A DNA stretch of 64,000 bases from Arthrobacter castelli DSM 16402 (GCF_000430705.1 NZ_AUMN01000005.1:149645-213644), one strand, 5' to 3'. Shown: positions 1 to 8,262, counted from the stretch's first letter. Program-made: numbers and translations. Notes: generated by a model from the letters alone, not told the origin.

Positions 1-236
1 CATAGGTGCGCTCCTGTGAAACGTGTGGAATCCTGCGAAGGATGTCAGCCCTTCAACAAAAGAAAAGTATATACGCCGAAGTACTAACTTGTCAGTGCAC
101 TATGTGGTGACACGATGGAACAAAGACAAAGTTATCGAACCATTCAGTAGTGTTTCTGATGTTGCTGTCGCGGGAATTGCGGTGTAGTCTCGCTCACACT
201 TCATCCCAGTGACCCAGGCGATAGTTAGGTACTCTG
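1..236. promoter_or_regulatory. Upstream region of the first transporter; possible divergent start at position 3
   Basis: No gene lies inside this stretch. On the minus strand an ATG at positions 3-1 is preceded by AGGAG about 7 bases upstream, so a leftward gene probably begins here and leaves the window; only its start codon is visible. Around 91-113 there is an inverted pair TGTCA...TGACA separated by 13 bases, which could be an operator for either divergent gene. No clear sigma70 promoter could be fixed. Confidence 0.35.
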
Positions 237-1571
237 ATGACCCAGCCGGCCACCAGCCAGCCACAGTTCAACCATGCCAAGGCACGGAAGGCAGGGTTCG
301 CCGCGTTCGTCGGCACCACCATTGAATGGTACGACTTCTACGTCTATGCCACCGCGGCCGCGCTGGTCTTCGGGCCGCTGTTCTTTCCCCAGCAGGATTA
401 CCTGGCCGGGGTGGCAGCGGCATTTGCCACCTACGCCGTGGGCTTTCTGGTCCGGCCGCTCGGCGGCATCGTCTTCGGGCACATCGGCGACAAGTTCGGA
501 CGCCGGCCGTCGCTGGTGATCACGCTGCTGGTGATGGGGCTGTCGACGTTCATGGTGGGGCTGATGCCCACCTACGAATCGATCGGTACCTGGGCTCCGG
601 TCATCCTGGTCTTGCTGCGCGCACTGCAGGGTCTCGCCGTCGGCGGTGAATGGGGCGGCGCCGTGCTGATGTCGGTGGAACACGCCCCCGAGAAGTACAA
701 GACCTTCTACGGCGGCTTCCCGCAGCTGGGCAACCCGGCAGGGGCGCTGCTGGCGTCGTCGATCTTCGGACTGCTCTCAGCCCAGGGGGATGACTTCCTG
801 GTCAACGGCGGGTGGCGGATTCCGTTCCTGCTCTCCATCATCCTGGTCGGCGTGGGGTTCTATGTGCGGTACAAGGTGGAGGAATCGCCGGTCTTCGCCC
901 AGGAGAGCCAGGAGGAACGGCAATCGCTGCCGTTGAAGTTTGCGCTCCGTACCAACTGGAAGCCCATCCTGATCGGTATTGGCCTGCTGCCTGTGTCCAC
1001 CGGCGGGTACTACCTTGTCACAACGTTCGCAACGGCCTACGGTACCGGCCCCGATATTGGTCTGGACGAGACGCTGATTCTCAATGCCATGTCCTTTGCC
1101 TCGGCGCTGGAGCTGCTGTGTACGCTTCCCATCGCATGGCTGGGTGACAAGTTCGGTCGGAAGAAGATCATGCAGATCGGCCTGGTGGGTTCCATCTTCC
1201 TGATCATGCCGCAGTTCCTGCTGATGGCCGGCGGCGGCGCAGAGGTCCTCATCTTCCTGGCCTTCGGTGCGATCCGGCTGATGATGTCCTTCACCTACGC
1301 ACCCGTGGCGACGATCCTCGCCCAGCTGTTCGTGCCGCAGGCCCGTTATACCAGCATCTCGCTGTCCTACGGCGTGGCCGCCGCGTTCTGGGCCGGGCTC
1401 TCGCCGATCGCCGCGACCGCCCTGTACGACTGGACGGGCACGATCTGGTCTGTGCTGGTCATGTTCTTCGGGATGGCCATACTGGGCATCTTCTGCACCG
1501 CCATCGCGCCACAGCATAAGGACAAGGTGGAGCCGGACGCCGAAGAAGGCGCAGTGCAGCAGCGGGCATAG
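237..1571 (+). CDS. MFS transporter, metabolite:H+ symporter (MHS) family
   Basis: A 444-residue inner-membrane secondary transporter with about 12 hydrophobic segments. The N-terminal ERWYDFY-like stretch (TIEWYDFYVYATAAALVFG), the loop GHIGDKFGRRPSL between helices 2 and 3 and the conserved GGEWGGAVLMSVEHAP stretch are hallmarks of the MHS family (ShiA, ProP, KgtP relatives), which import organic acids, betaines or shikimate with protons. The substrate cannot be told from sequence. The ATG at 237 fits the usual short cytoplasmic N-terminus, although its ribosome site is weak. It stands alone, convergent with the next gene 15 bases away. A second MHS transporter lies at 10474. Confidence 0.9.
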   Translation: MTQPATSQPQFNHAKARKAGFAAFVGTTIEWYDFYVYATAAALVFGPLFFPQQDYLAGVAAAFATYAVGFLVRPLGGIVFGHIGDKFGRRPSLVITLLVMGLSTFMVGLMPTYESIGTWAPVILVLLRALQGLAVGGEWGGAVLMSVEHAPEKYKTFYGGFPQLGNPAGALLASSIFGLLSAQGDDFLVNGGWRIPFLLSIILVGVGFYVRYKVEESPVFAQESQEERQSLPLKFALRTNWKPILIGIGLLPVSTGGYYLVTTFATAYGTGPDIGLDETLILNAMSFASALELLCTLPIAWLGDKFGRKKIMQIGLVGSIFLIMPQFLLMAGGGAEVLIFLAFGAIRLMMSFTYAPVATILAQLFVPQARYTSISLSYGVAAAFWAGLSPIAATALYDWTGTIWSVLVMFFGMAILGIFCTAIAPQHKDKVEPDAEEGAVQQRA

Positions 1572-1586
1572 CGGCCCGACGGCGCT

Positions 1587-2924
1587 CTAATGGTCGTGGT
1601 GACCAGTCCCATCGCCGCCGTCGTTCGGCACTTCCGGTTCCAACGTGCGGACCCGTATACGGCCGATCCGTCGTCGGGCGATGGTCAGTACCGTTAACGT
1701 ATTGCCTTCTGCCTCCACCACGTCGCCGACCTTGGGAAGTCGGCCCAGGCGCTCAGTGATAAAGCCGCCGACTGTCTCGTAGGGACCTTCGGGCAGGGTG
1801 ATTCCGACGAGTGAGTCGACTTCCTGCAGGATCAAGCCACCGTCGATTTCCACCGCGTCCCCTGTCCGCCGCACCCGGTCTTCGGGCTCCCGCCCGGTGT
1901 CATATTCGTCGTAGATCTCCCCGACGAGTTCTTCGACCAGGTCCTCCATGGTGACGATGCCGTCGGTGCCGCCATATTCGTCCACCACCAGGACAATGTG
2001 CTGGCCTTCGGCACGCATCCGGGAAAACGCAGGCAGCACCTGGCTTGTCCCCGGAAGGGCGATGATGTCCCGGCCGATGTCGGCCACCGTGGCGCCGCCG
2101 TCATTCCCGTCGCGTGTGGGCATCAGGTCGCGCATGTGGATGAAGCCGACGACGTCGTCGGGCGAGTCCCTGACTACCGGATAGCGGGAATACGGGTGTC
2201 CTCGGGTGAAGTCGCGGGCCTCGGACAGCGTCATGGTGCTGTCGATGAACGTGACGTCGGTGCGGGGGCGCATGACTTCCTGCAACAGTCGATCGCTGGC
2301 GCCGAAAACGTCGGTCAGGATGCCGCGGCTGGTCTCGCTGAGGGATTCGTTGTCCGCCACCATATAACGCAGTTCGTCAGCGGTGACCGTTTCATTGTGG
2401 GCATGCGGGTCGCCGCCGAGTATGCGGACCACACCATTGGTGGATGCGGACAGCAACCAGATCACCGGGCGCATCAGTTGGGAGAACACATTCAACGGCG
2501 GGGCCAACACCTTGGTGAAGCCGACGGCGGATTGCATCGCCAACCTTTTGGGCACCAGCTCACCCAACACCAGGGACAGGTAAGCGACCAGGACCGTCGT
2601 TCCAATGAAGGCCACCGTCGAGGCGGTGCCGGCCGCTATCCCGAGGCTCTCAAGAATCGGTGCCACGTCCGGCGCGATGGCGGAGGCGCCGAAGGCCGCT
2701 GAAAAGAACCCGGATACGGTAACGCCGATCTGGACGGCGGAGAGGAACCGGTTTGGGTTGCGCGCCAGTGCAGCAATCTTCGCGCCGCCCCGCCCGCTTG
2801 ATTCAATCTCGCGGATCTGGCTTTGCCGCAGCGAGACCAGGGCCATTTCCGTGCCGGCGAACACGCCCCCGATCAGCACGAACAGGAGAACCAGGAGGAA
2901 GTTGAGCAACGTACCGGTATCCAT
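1587..2924 (-). CDS. Hemolysin-family/CorC-type membrane protein (DUF21-CBS-CorC)
   Basis: A 445-residue CNNM/CorC (HlyC) type protein. The N-terminal ~190 residues form the DUF21 transmembrane domain, with GGVFAGTEMALVSL in the first helix. A CBS pair follows (about 205-330, including FIHMRDLMP and VVDEYGGTDGIVTMEDLVEE), then a C-terminal CorC_HlyC domain (about 345-430) ending in an Asp/His-rich tail. The family is linked to magnesium/cobalt efflux and is often, without proof, called hemolysin. It appears to be a single-gene unit: the upstream gap on its strand is about 100 bases and holds the terminator of the neighbouring symporter. Confidence 0.9.
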   Translation of the reverse strand: MDTGTLLNFLLVLLFVLIGGVFAGTEMALVSLRQSQIREIESSGRGGAKIAALARNPNRFLSAVQIGVTVSGFFSAAFGASAIAPDVAPILESLGIAAGTASTVAFIGTTVLVAYLSLVLGELVPKRLAMQSAVGFTKVLAPPLNVFSQLMRPVIWLLSASTNGVVRILGGDPHAHNETVTADELRYMVADNESLSETSRGILTDVFGASDRLLQEVMRPRTDVTFIDSTMTLSEARDFTRGHPYSRYPVVRDSPDDVVGFIHMRDLMPTRDGNDGGATVADIGRDIIALPGTSQVLPAFSRMRAEGQHIVLVVDEYGGTDGIVTMEDLVEELVGEIYDEYDTGREPEDRVRRTGDAVEIDGGLILQEVDSLVGITLPEGPYETVGGFITERLGRLPKVGDVVEAEGNTLTVLTIARRRIGRIRVRTLEPEVPNDGGDGTGHHDH

Positions 2925-2982
2925 AGTTCGACATTACAAGGGGCGGCTCAACAGTTGAGCGGCCAGCGGCTCAGGACAGTGG

Positions 2983-3008
2983 CCCTCCAGCCCGGTAGCG
3001 CTGGAGGG
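2983..3008 (-). terminator. Intrinsic hairpin after the sodium:solute symporter
   Basis: CCCTCCAGC (2983-2991) pairs with GCTGGAGGG (3000-3008) in a perfect 9-bp stem with an 8-base loop, 20 bases beyond the symporter stop. A smaller hairpin, GCTCAA-cag-TTGAGC, lies just beyond. The T-tract is weak, as is common in high-GC bacteria. Confidence 0.6.
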
Positions 3009-3027
3009 TGTCGACGTCGGCAGTTAT

Positions 3028-4509
3028 CTACCCCTCCAACGCCGGCTCACGGCGATGGGCGTCGACAAAGTCCCTGACGGCGTCGTCCGCGGGCGGCTTG
3101 GTCGCGTAACTGATGCCCACCATCACGATGACGTTGGCGATCAATCCGAGGATGCCCGGGTTGATGTCGAACAGCGGGTCGGCGGCGTACTGGTAGTAGT
3201 AGTTGACCACCGCGCCAACGATCAGCCCGGCCATGACGCCGGGTGCGGTGGCACGGCGCCAATACAGGGCGCTGTAGACGCCGGGGGCGAACTGCACGAT
3301 GGAGCCGTATGCGCCAAGCAGCAGCGCGATCAGTCCCTGGCCGCCGAAAATAGTGATGAGGTACGCGGCGCCGCCGATGACGACGACGGCGATGCGCATG
3401 ATCTTCAGCGTCTTCTGCTCGGCCATATCCGGCTTGATCTGGTGCACAAAGCCGTTGGTGAATTCCATAGAGGCACTGTGCGTGATGGCGTCCGCCGAGG
3501 ACATCGCCGCTGCCAGCGCGCCGGCACCCACCAGGCCGTACAACCAGCCCGGCATCTCCATCACCGTGGTGATCAGGTACGGCAATATTTCGTCAGGGAC
3601 CACTGCACCGGTGTCAACGACGCCGACGGCGGCGAAGCCGGCCAGCAGCAGCGGAATCAGGAACAGCGCGAAGACCGGATAAACAATGACGGTCCGCTTA
3701 ATGGTGATTGGCCTGGACGAGTACGACTTCGAGAAGAGGTGCGGCCACATCAGGATGCCGATCAGCGAGACCAGGATCGTCGTCGTGTACGACGTCGGAC
3801 TCATGGTGGAATTCTGGCCGCCGATCTCCAGGAAGCCCGGCATGGTGTCGGAGATGTTCGTGAACATTTCGGAGGTGCTGCCATGCAGTTGGCGGACCAC
3901 TGTAATGCCGACCACCCAGGAAACCACAACCATCAGGACCGCCTGGAAGACGTCGGACCAGGCGGCGGCGCGCAAGCCGCCCGTTGCCACGTAGACCACC
4001 ACGATGCCGTAAGCGATCAGGGCGCCGAGCCAGAAGGGGATCGCTCCGTCGGTCATGATGTTGAAAACGTACGCCATGCCCTTCATCTGGGTGGCGAGGT
4101 ACTGGATGAAGGCCAGCAGCGCGATGATGGCGATCAGGATGGGAATTGTCTTATTCCGGAACCTGGCGTGCAGGAAGCCGGAGAGAGTGTAGAGATTGAG
4201 TTTGCGCCCGATCTTTCCGATCTTGGGGCCGAGGATGTACCACGGCAGAATGCCGAAGGCGGTGTAGACGATGATGTAGTACGCCGGTGCGCCACGGTCG
4301 AAGGCCCAGCCGGGCGCGCCCAGGAAAGAGAAGGCGCTGAACACGGCTCCGCCCATCAGGCATGCCGTGACGACAAAACCCAGGGTCCGGCCCGCTACGG
4401 CGAATTCGCTCACTGACGCCTTGCGCCCCTTGCCGGCGAGGATCCCGACGAACAGCGCAATGACCAGGTAGGCGAGCATAATAATTAGCGCATATTGCCA
4501 GTCCTGCAT
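3028..4509 (-). CDS. Sodium:solute symporter (SSS family)
   Basis: A 493-residue polytopic membrane protein with about 13 hydrophobic helices. The stretch GRTLGFVVTACLMGGAVFSA near residue 40 and the AADAITHSASMEF-type region near residue 345 match sodium:solute symporters (SSSF). Its start codon overlaps the stop of the DUF3311 gene by one base (TAATG), so the two are translationally coupled. DUF3311 proteins commonly accompany such symporters. Together with the upstream amidase and carbamoylase remnant this suggests import of an amide, ureide or related nitrogen compound; the substrate is inferred only from context. Confidence 0.9.
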   Translation of the reverse strand: MQDWQYALIIMLAYLVIALFVGILAGKGRKASVSEFAVAGRTLGFVVTACLMGGAVFSAFSFLGAPGWAFDRGAPAYYIIVYTAFGILPWYILGPKIGKIGRKLNLYTLSGFLHARFRNKTIPILIAIIALLAFIQYLATQMKGMAYVFNIMTDGAIPFWLGALIAYGIVVVYVATGGLRAAAWSDVFQAVLMVVVSWVVGITVVRQLHGSTSEMFTNISDTMPGFLEIGGQNSTMSPTSYTTTILVSLIGILMWPHLFSKSYSSRPITIKRTVIVYPVFALFLIPLLLAGFAAVGVVDTGAVVPDEILPYLITTVMEMPGWLYGLVGAGALAAAMSSADAITHSASMEFTNGFVHQIKPDMAEQKTLKIMRIAVVVIGGAAYLITIFGGQGLIALLLGAYGSIVQFAPGVYSALYWRRATAPGVMAGLIVGAVVNYYYQYAADPLFDINPGILGLIANVIVMVGISYATKPPADDAVRDFVDAHRREPALEG

Positions 4510-4733
4510 TAGGAATCATCCCCTTTACGCTTGTTCTCCGGATCGATTAAGTAGAGCCAAATGACGGCCACGCACACGATGGCCACCCACAACAAGACCC
4601 AAAAGAAGCTGAAAGGAAGGCCCAGCACGAACGGCCGTGCGCTGTTCGCCAATCCATAGAGGGGGAAAATGACTGGGAGAAATGCCAATACCGTTATGAC
4701 AATGTAGAGAGTTTTAAAACTTCGTTGCTTCAA
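4509..4733 (-). CDS. DUF3311 small membrane protein, symporter partner
   Basis: A 74-residue protein with two strongly hydrophobic segments (about 8-28 and 38-60) and a charged tail PENKRKGDD. This is the usual layout of DUF3311 proteins, which are encoded directly before SSS symporters and are thought to be an accessory subunit. The stop overlaps the symporter start by one base. A 123-base gap with no visible gene separates it from the amidase stop upstream. Confidence 0.8.
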   Translation of the reverse strand: MKQRSFKTLYIVITVLAFLPVIFPLYGLANSARPFVLGLPFSFFWVLLWVAIVCVAVIWLYLIDPENKRKGDDS

Positions 4734-4856
4734 GATTGCACCCGCTGTCTAACGTTGTTCTCGAAAATCGCCTCAGCTGCCGATCAAGCGTCTACCCATC
4801 CGGTTCCTTCCTCCCGGGCAAGAAGTGCCATGTCATGCCTCCGCACCGGAACCGGC

Positions 4857-6323
4857 TCACAGCGGCCACGGTGCTGCCTGTTCAATAGCGGCACCAACCC
4901 GGAACACCGTGTGGTCGTCATACGGGTGGCCCACAATCTGCACTCCGGTGGGCATGCCGTGGTCGGTGAAGCCGCCGGGCACGGCGAGGACCGGACACCG
5001 GTTGGCCACATTGAACGGAAGCGTCATATGCGCTTCCCAATAATGCTGCAGATGGGTGCCGCCAACCTGGATTCCGTCCAGGTACTCGCCCTCGGCATCG
5101 AGGGAGGCAACGGCCGACGTCGGGCAGAGCAAAGCATCAAAGCCGGCCATGGCGGCGGCCAGTTCAGCCTGCATTTTCGCCTCCGCGGCGAAGCCCTCCC
5201 AAAAGGTGTGGCGTTCGGCCGCCGATTTGGCGTCGGCCATGAACCGGCGGGTGTAGGGCGCCAGCTGGTCGCGGGTTCCGGCCGTCAGTTCTTCCATCGC
5301 GGGCCCGAGGATGTTCCCGAAGTGGGTCATCGTGACCTCCCGGATGGTCTGCGTGGACCACGGCAGTTCAACTTCTTCGACGACGACGCCGGTCGCCTTC
5401 AGCGCCGCAGCAACGCGGCGGGTATTGCGCTCGATCTCCGGCTCCACCGGATAGTCGCCCAACCGGATGCACAGCGCGATCCGCATGCCCTCGACGGGGC
5501 CGAATTCCAACGGCAAGAGTTCCGGCGCAGGCACGGAGCTGTGGTCCAGCGGATGCGTTCCCGCCATCACGTTGGTCAGCAGCGCGGTGTCCGCAACCGT
5601 CCGCGCCATCGGACCATCGCCACGGTAAGGATCCATCGACAGCGGCGGCATTCCCGGTATCCGCCCATACGGACCCTTGTAGCCGACGGTTCCGGTGAAC
5701 GCTGCCGGGATCCTGGTGGAGCCGGCAATGTCCGAGGCCGTTGCCAGTGGCGTCATGCCTGCGGCCAGGGCCGCGGCGGAGCCACCCGACGAACCGCCGG
5801 GGGAGCAGTCCCGGTTCCACGGGTTGCGCGTCACACCCCAGATCGGGCTCTGGGTCACCGTGGCGCAGCTGAACTCCGGCGACGTCGTCCGAGCGTGGAT
5901 GATGCCGCCGCCGCGGCGGATCCGTTCCACCAGCGGATGGTCCCGGTCGGCCACATAATCGGCGTGGGCCAGCAGCCCCTGGGACAACGTGTGCCCGGCG
6001 ATCCCGTGCTTCTCCTTGACCGCGACCGGCAGGCCCAGCAACGCGTCGCCGGATGCCTGACCCGCACCTGCACGCCCCGCCGCCTGGCGGGGTGCCCGTC
6101 CGACGGCCGTGCCGCCGTCGTACTCGCCACGCACATAGTGGTCTTCAGCAGCCTTCGCCGCGGCCATCGCGTCGTCGAACATGGTTTCCGTCAGCGCGTT
6201 AATATCGCTGTTCACATCGCCGATGCGGTCAATCACCGACGTCATCATTTCCACGGGCGAGAGCGCTTTGCTGCGGAACATGCCGAGCGCGGCCGTGGCG
6301 CTGAGTTCAAACGGCTCGGTCAT
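4857..6323 (-). CDS. Amidase (amidase-signature family)
   Basis: A 488-residue cytoplasmic amidase-signature hydrolase that cleaves a C-N amide bond. The Ser-cisSer-Lys triad is visible: Lys103 in LPVAVKEK, the Gly/Ser-rich loop GGSSGGS (cis-Ser about residue 178) and nucleophile Ser202 in DIAGSTRIP. Its ATG overlaps by 4 bases (ATGA) the surviving 3' end of a deleted M20 carbamoylase gene, so the original operon was carbamoylase, amidase, DUF3311, symporter. Residues 73-91 form an Ala/Gly/Arg-rich loop that looks like an insertion. The substrate is unknown. The long open frame on the opposite strand is a shadow. Confidence 0.9.
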   Translation of the reverse strand: MTEPFELSATAALGMFRSKALSPVEMMTSVIDRIGDVNSDINALTETMFDDAMAAAKAAEDHYVRGEYDGGTAVGRAPRQAAGRAGAGQASGDALLGLPVAVKEKHGIAGHTLSQGLLAHADYVADRDHPLVERIRRGGGIIHARTTSPEFSCATVTQSPIWGVTRNPWNRDCSPGGSSGGSAAALAAGMTPLATASDIAGSTRIPAAFTGTVGYKGPYGRIPGMPPLSMDPYRGDGPMARTVADTALLTNVMAGTHPLDHSSVPAPELLPLEFGPVEGMRIALCIRLGDYPVEPEIERNTRRVAAALKATGVVVEEVELPWSTQTIREVTMTHFGNILGPAMEELTAGTRDQLAPYTRRFMADAKSAAERHTFWEGFAAEAKMQAELAAAMAGFDALLCPTSAVASLDAEGEYLDGIQVGGTHLQHYWEAHMTLPFNVANRCPVLAVPGGFTDHGMPTGVQIVGHPYDDHTVFRVGAAIEQAAPWPL

Positions 6324-6461
6324 GCCCGGCGCCCCTCCAGCTCCCCATTAGCCATGGCGAATGCCACCTCGGTCAGCGCCGTTGTTCGCCGTCGCGCCGA
6401 TGGCGGCGACGTGGTGAAAGTCTGTCAGGAACGCGTCACCCGTCGAATCGCTGGTAGTCAT
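6320..6461 (-). pseudogene. Remnant of an M20-family N-carbamoylase/allantoate amidohydrolase gene
   Basis: From ATG at 6461 the frame reads MTTSDSTGDAFLTDFHHVAA then IGATANNGADR, which is the typical N-terminus of hydantoinase/carbamoylase-type M20 amidohydrolases, and stops at 6348. In another frame the last bases read ALTEVAFAMANGELEGRRA and then TGA at 6320-6322, which looks like the C-terminal tail and overlaps the amidase ATG by 4 bases in classic operon style. About 1.1 kb of the middle, with the metal-binding core, is missing, and the two ends meet out of frame near 6365-6375. The family call is from motif recognition. Confidence 0.7.
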
Positions 6462-6503
6462 GCCTGCCAGTATTAGTGTCCGGCGTCACATTCGTCCAAT
6501 TGA

Positions 6504-6695
6504 TTATTCCGGCGCCTCGGATCGATAAATATGATCCGAATGCGGCTCCCCCGCGTAAATCCGGCGGCAGACGTCTTCAAAGGCCACCGCCCGCCCCGTC
6601 CAGGCGAGGCCGACAAAACGCGAACATTCGTGGCATATGCCGTCGCCTGGGCCCAAGCAGCAAATGCGTCCAAAGGGCAGGGATGAGTTCTGCAT
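6504..6695 (-). CDS. Possible small Cys-rich protein, unknown function
   Basis: A 63-residue frame with GAGGA placed just before its ATG and coding-like third positions (mostly G or C) through its middle. It has four cysteines in two close pairs (ICCLG and CHEC about ten residues apart) plus one in FEDVCRRIYAGEPH, which could bind a metal. No family was recognised. It could equally be chance coding in a high-GC gap between the carbamoylase remnant and the antitoxin gene, so the call is tentative. Confidence 0.35.
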   Translation of the reverse strand: MQNSSLPFGRICCLGPGDGICHECSRFVGLAWTGRAVAFEDVCRRIYAGEPHSDHIYRSEAPE

Positions 6696-6767
6696 GAGGA
6701 TCCTCTACCGGGACGTCTAAAGCTTAGAAACACCCGTTTGCATGCACTGTGGGTGTATCATGATGTC

Positions 6768-7007
6768 ATGACCAAGACGATCCAGATCCGCGACGTGCCC
6801 GATGACGTTCATCGGCGGCTCACCGCGCGCGCGACCGAGGAGCGCCGCTCCTTGTCGGAGTTGCTGCGCGCTGAAGCCGTCGAGCTGGCCCGCCGCCCGA
6901 CGATGGCCGAGATGCTCGATCGGTTGGCGAGCCGTCCGAGGCTGGACGTGCCCGAATCATCGGCAGAGGCCCTGGCTCAGGAACGGGCTGAGGACGACCT
7001 GCGGTGA
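6768..7007 (+). CDS. Ribbon-helix-helix antitoxin (VapB/FitA-like)
   Basis: The 79-residue product begins MTKTIQIRDVPDDVHRRL, a typical Arc/MetJ ribbon-helix-helix start as in FitA/VapB antitoxins, followed by an Arg-rich helix and a C-terminal toxin-binding tail. The ATG at 6768 is chosen over 6738 because family members start directly at this beta strand. The stop overlaps the toxin start as GTGA (4 bases). It should bind and neutralise the PIN toxin and repress its own promoter; the ATGATGTCAT-type sequence at the start is a possible operator. Confidence 0.8.
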   Translation: MTKTIQIRDVPDDVHRRLTARATEERRSLSELLRAEAVELARRPTMAEMLDRLASRPRLDVPESSAEALAQERAEDDLR

Positions 7008-7387
7008 TTGTGATCGACGCTTCGGCGGCAGTCGACCTGCTGCTGAGCACTGATCGCGCAGGCGCCGTTGGGCAGGCTTTGAGCACCGTGGGCGAAATAC
7101 ATGCGCCAGAACTCATCGAACCCGAGATAATGAGCGTGGTTCGCCGCTGGACGCTTCGCGGCTGGCTCCCAGCCGAACATGGCAGGCGGGCGGTGGAAGA
7201 GCTAGGGGAGCTGTCCCTCGTGTGCCACCGCCACGCCGGATTGCGCCGCCGGGTCTGGGAGCTTCGCAATCGTTGTTCGGCCTATGGCGCCTTCTACGTC
7301 GCCCTCGCCGAAGTTCTCGACGCTGAGCTGCTGACCACAGATGATCGTCTCCGCAGGGCCGCCGGCGGGCTGATCCCCGTTCGATAA
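7004..7387 (+). CDS. vapC: PIN-domain toxin (VapC-like), probably catalytically altered
   Basis: A 127-residue PIN-domain protein starting at GTG 7004. Such toxins are metal-dependent ribonucleases. Seen: Asp5 (VIDASAAVDLL), Glu39/Glu41 (ELIEPEI) and Asp113 (LLTTDDRL). The usual YDAxYVALAE motif reads AYGAFYVALAE, so the third acidic residue is Gly95, one GAC-to-GGC change away. The protein is otherwise full length, so it may be an inactivated toxin or a variant. It follows the antitoxin with a 4-base overlap, and its stop lies a few bases from the truncated end of an MFS pseudogene on the other strand. Confidence 0.8.
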   Translation: MIVIDASAAVDLLLSTDRAGAVGQALSTVGEIHAPELIEPEIMSVVRRWTLRGWLPAEHGRRAVEELGELSLVCHRHAGLRRRVWELRNRCSAYGAFYVALAEVLDAELLTTDDRLRRAAGGLIPVR

Positions 7388-7389
7388 GG

Positions 7390-7776
7390 ATCCCCCACAG
7401 GACGCCAGCGAAGACACCCGTCACGAAGCGAATCACTAGGGTGAGGGCATAAAGCGGTGACACAGCCACCAACCAGCAGGCTCGTGACCGTATATCCGCT
7501 AAGAGCCATGACGGGCAGGCGCCGGCGGGGCCAGCCCCTCGTCGCATTGATGATCGGGATGGCGCCGGCACTCGAACCGATCGCGTAGACAGTTACTGTC
7601 TGCCCCGCAGTAGCTTCAGTCACGCCCAGATCCGCACTTGGGGCCGGCAGGATGCCGGCGGGAAGTGTCTCCGGCATTGCAGTGAGGAAACCCGCGGCAG
7701 CAAGGGCCAGCAGACTGCCGATAGGCAACTTTATTGGCGTCCGGAATGGCGCAGTCTCGATTTTTGGTGAGGTCAT
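7390..7776 (-). pseudogene. MFS transporter (DHA1-like), frameshifted and 3'-truncated
   Basis: From ATG 7776 the frame encodes a normal start (MTSPKIETAPFRTPIKLPIG) and the first helices of a drug/sugar MFS transporter, including GQTVTVYAIGSSAGAIP. Near 7469-7476 what appears to be a 4-base insertion shifts the frame; the sequence continues in another frame as VAVSPLYALTLVIRFVTGVF and AGVLWGILI, then ends beside the PIN toxin stop. About 250-270 residues are missing. Its upstream region carries the same motif as the MerR-controlled promoter at 8230, so it was probably part of the same regulon. Confidence 0.8.
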
Positions 7777-7784
7777 GGACTTAT

Positions 7785-7815
7785 CGTGCAACCTTCACAC
7801 AAATGGGATGTGGTT
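7785..7815. promoter_or_regulatory. Probable MerR operator before the MFS pseudogene
   Basis: On the minus strand this segment reads CCATTTGTGTGAAGGT. The same string, with one A/T difference (CCATTAGTGTGAAGGT), occurs in the MerR/F420-reductase-like intergenic region near 8231-8247. The shared 16-base block implies one regulator controls both promoters. Confidence 0.5.
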
Positions 7816-8203
7816 AACTGGCGGTCTTCTCGGCGGCAACATTCAGGGCTGAGTCCATTGCCTCGATGTAGCGGTTGATGGAGTCACGGTTTTGGACGAG
7901 CAGGTCGATCCTCTGGGTCATCCGGTCGCGTTCCCGAAGAAGTATCTCCCGCAGCTCTGGATCCGGATCGGTAACGACGATGGCTTGCGGGCGATCCAAG
8001 CAGGGCAGGATGTCTCCGATAACCCGGGTCGGTATGCCCGCCTCGATCAGACCACGGATCTTGAGAACGCGGTCCACGAGATATTCGTCGTAGGACCGGT
8101 AGCCGTTATCGAGCCGGCGCGGCGCCACCAGCCCCTGCTCCTCGTAATACCGCAACATCCGAGACGGAATACCGGACCGTTCGGACAGTTCACCAATGCG
8201 CAT
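7814..8203 (-). CDS. MerR-family transcriptional regulator
   Basis: The 129-residue protein starts at ATG 8203 (MRIGELSERSGIPSRMLRYY), the canonical MerR winged-helix start; further upstream codons in this frame are not conserved-looking. The DNA-binding domain (1-70) is followed by a dimerisation coiled coil (about 78-120) and a short tail with only one Cys, so it is more likely a sensor of organic molecules or oxidative stress than of metals. It is divergent from the F420-reductase-like gene at 8294, whose promoter holds an ACCTT...AAGGT dyad, and it probably also controlled the MFS gene to its left. Confidence 0.85.
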   Translation of the reverse strand: MRIGELSERSGIPSRMLRYYEEQGLVAPRRLDNGYRSYDEYLVDRVLKIRGLIEAGIPTRVIGDILPCLDRPQAIVVTDPDPELREILLRERDRMTQRIDLLVQNRDSINRYIEAMDSALNVAAEKTAS

Positions 8204-8228
8204 AAGGGGCCCCCTTCGTGACGATGAT

Positions 8229-8262
8229 TTGACCTTCACACTAATGGAAAGGTTCACACTGG
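8229..8262. promoter_or_regulatory. MerR-type promoter/operator
   Basis: A TTGACC box at 8229-8234 overlaps the dyad ACCTT (8232-8236) ... AAGGT (8249-8253). The placement of a dyad in a long spacer after the -35 box is typical of MerR-regulated promoters. A weak -10-like CACACT follows about 19-20 bases downstream. A matching half occurs at 7785-7815. Confidence 0.5.

Noticed and set aside
3055..4416. 453-codon plus-strand frame opposite the sodium:solute symporter
   Set aside because: Antisense shadow, no ribosome site and biased composition.
4725..6476. 583-codon open frame opposite the amidase gene
   Set aside because: Antisense shadow of a clear amidase with all catalytic residues; composition is Arg/Gly/His-rich and no domain is visible.
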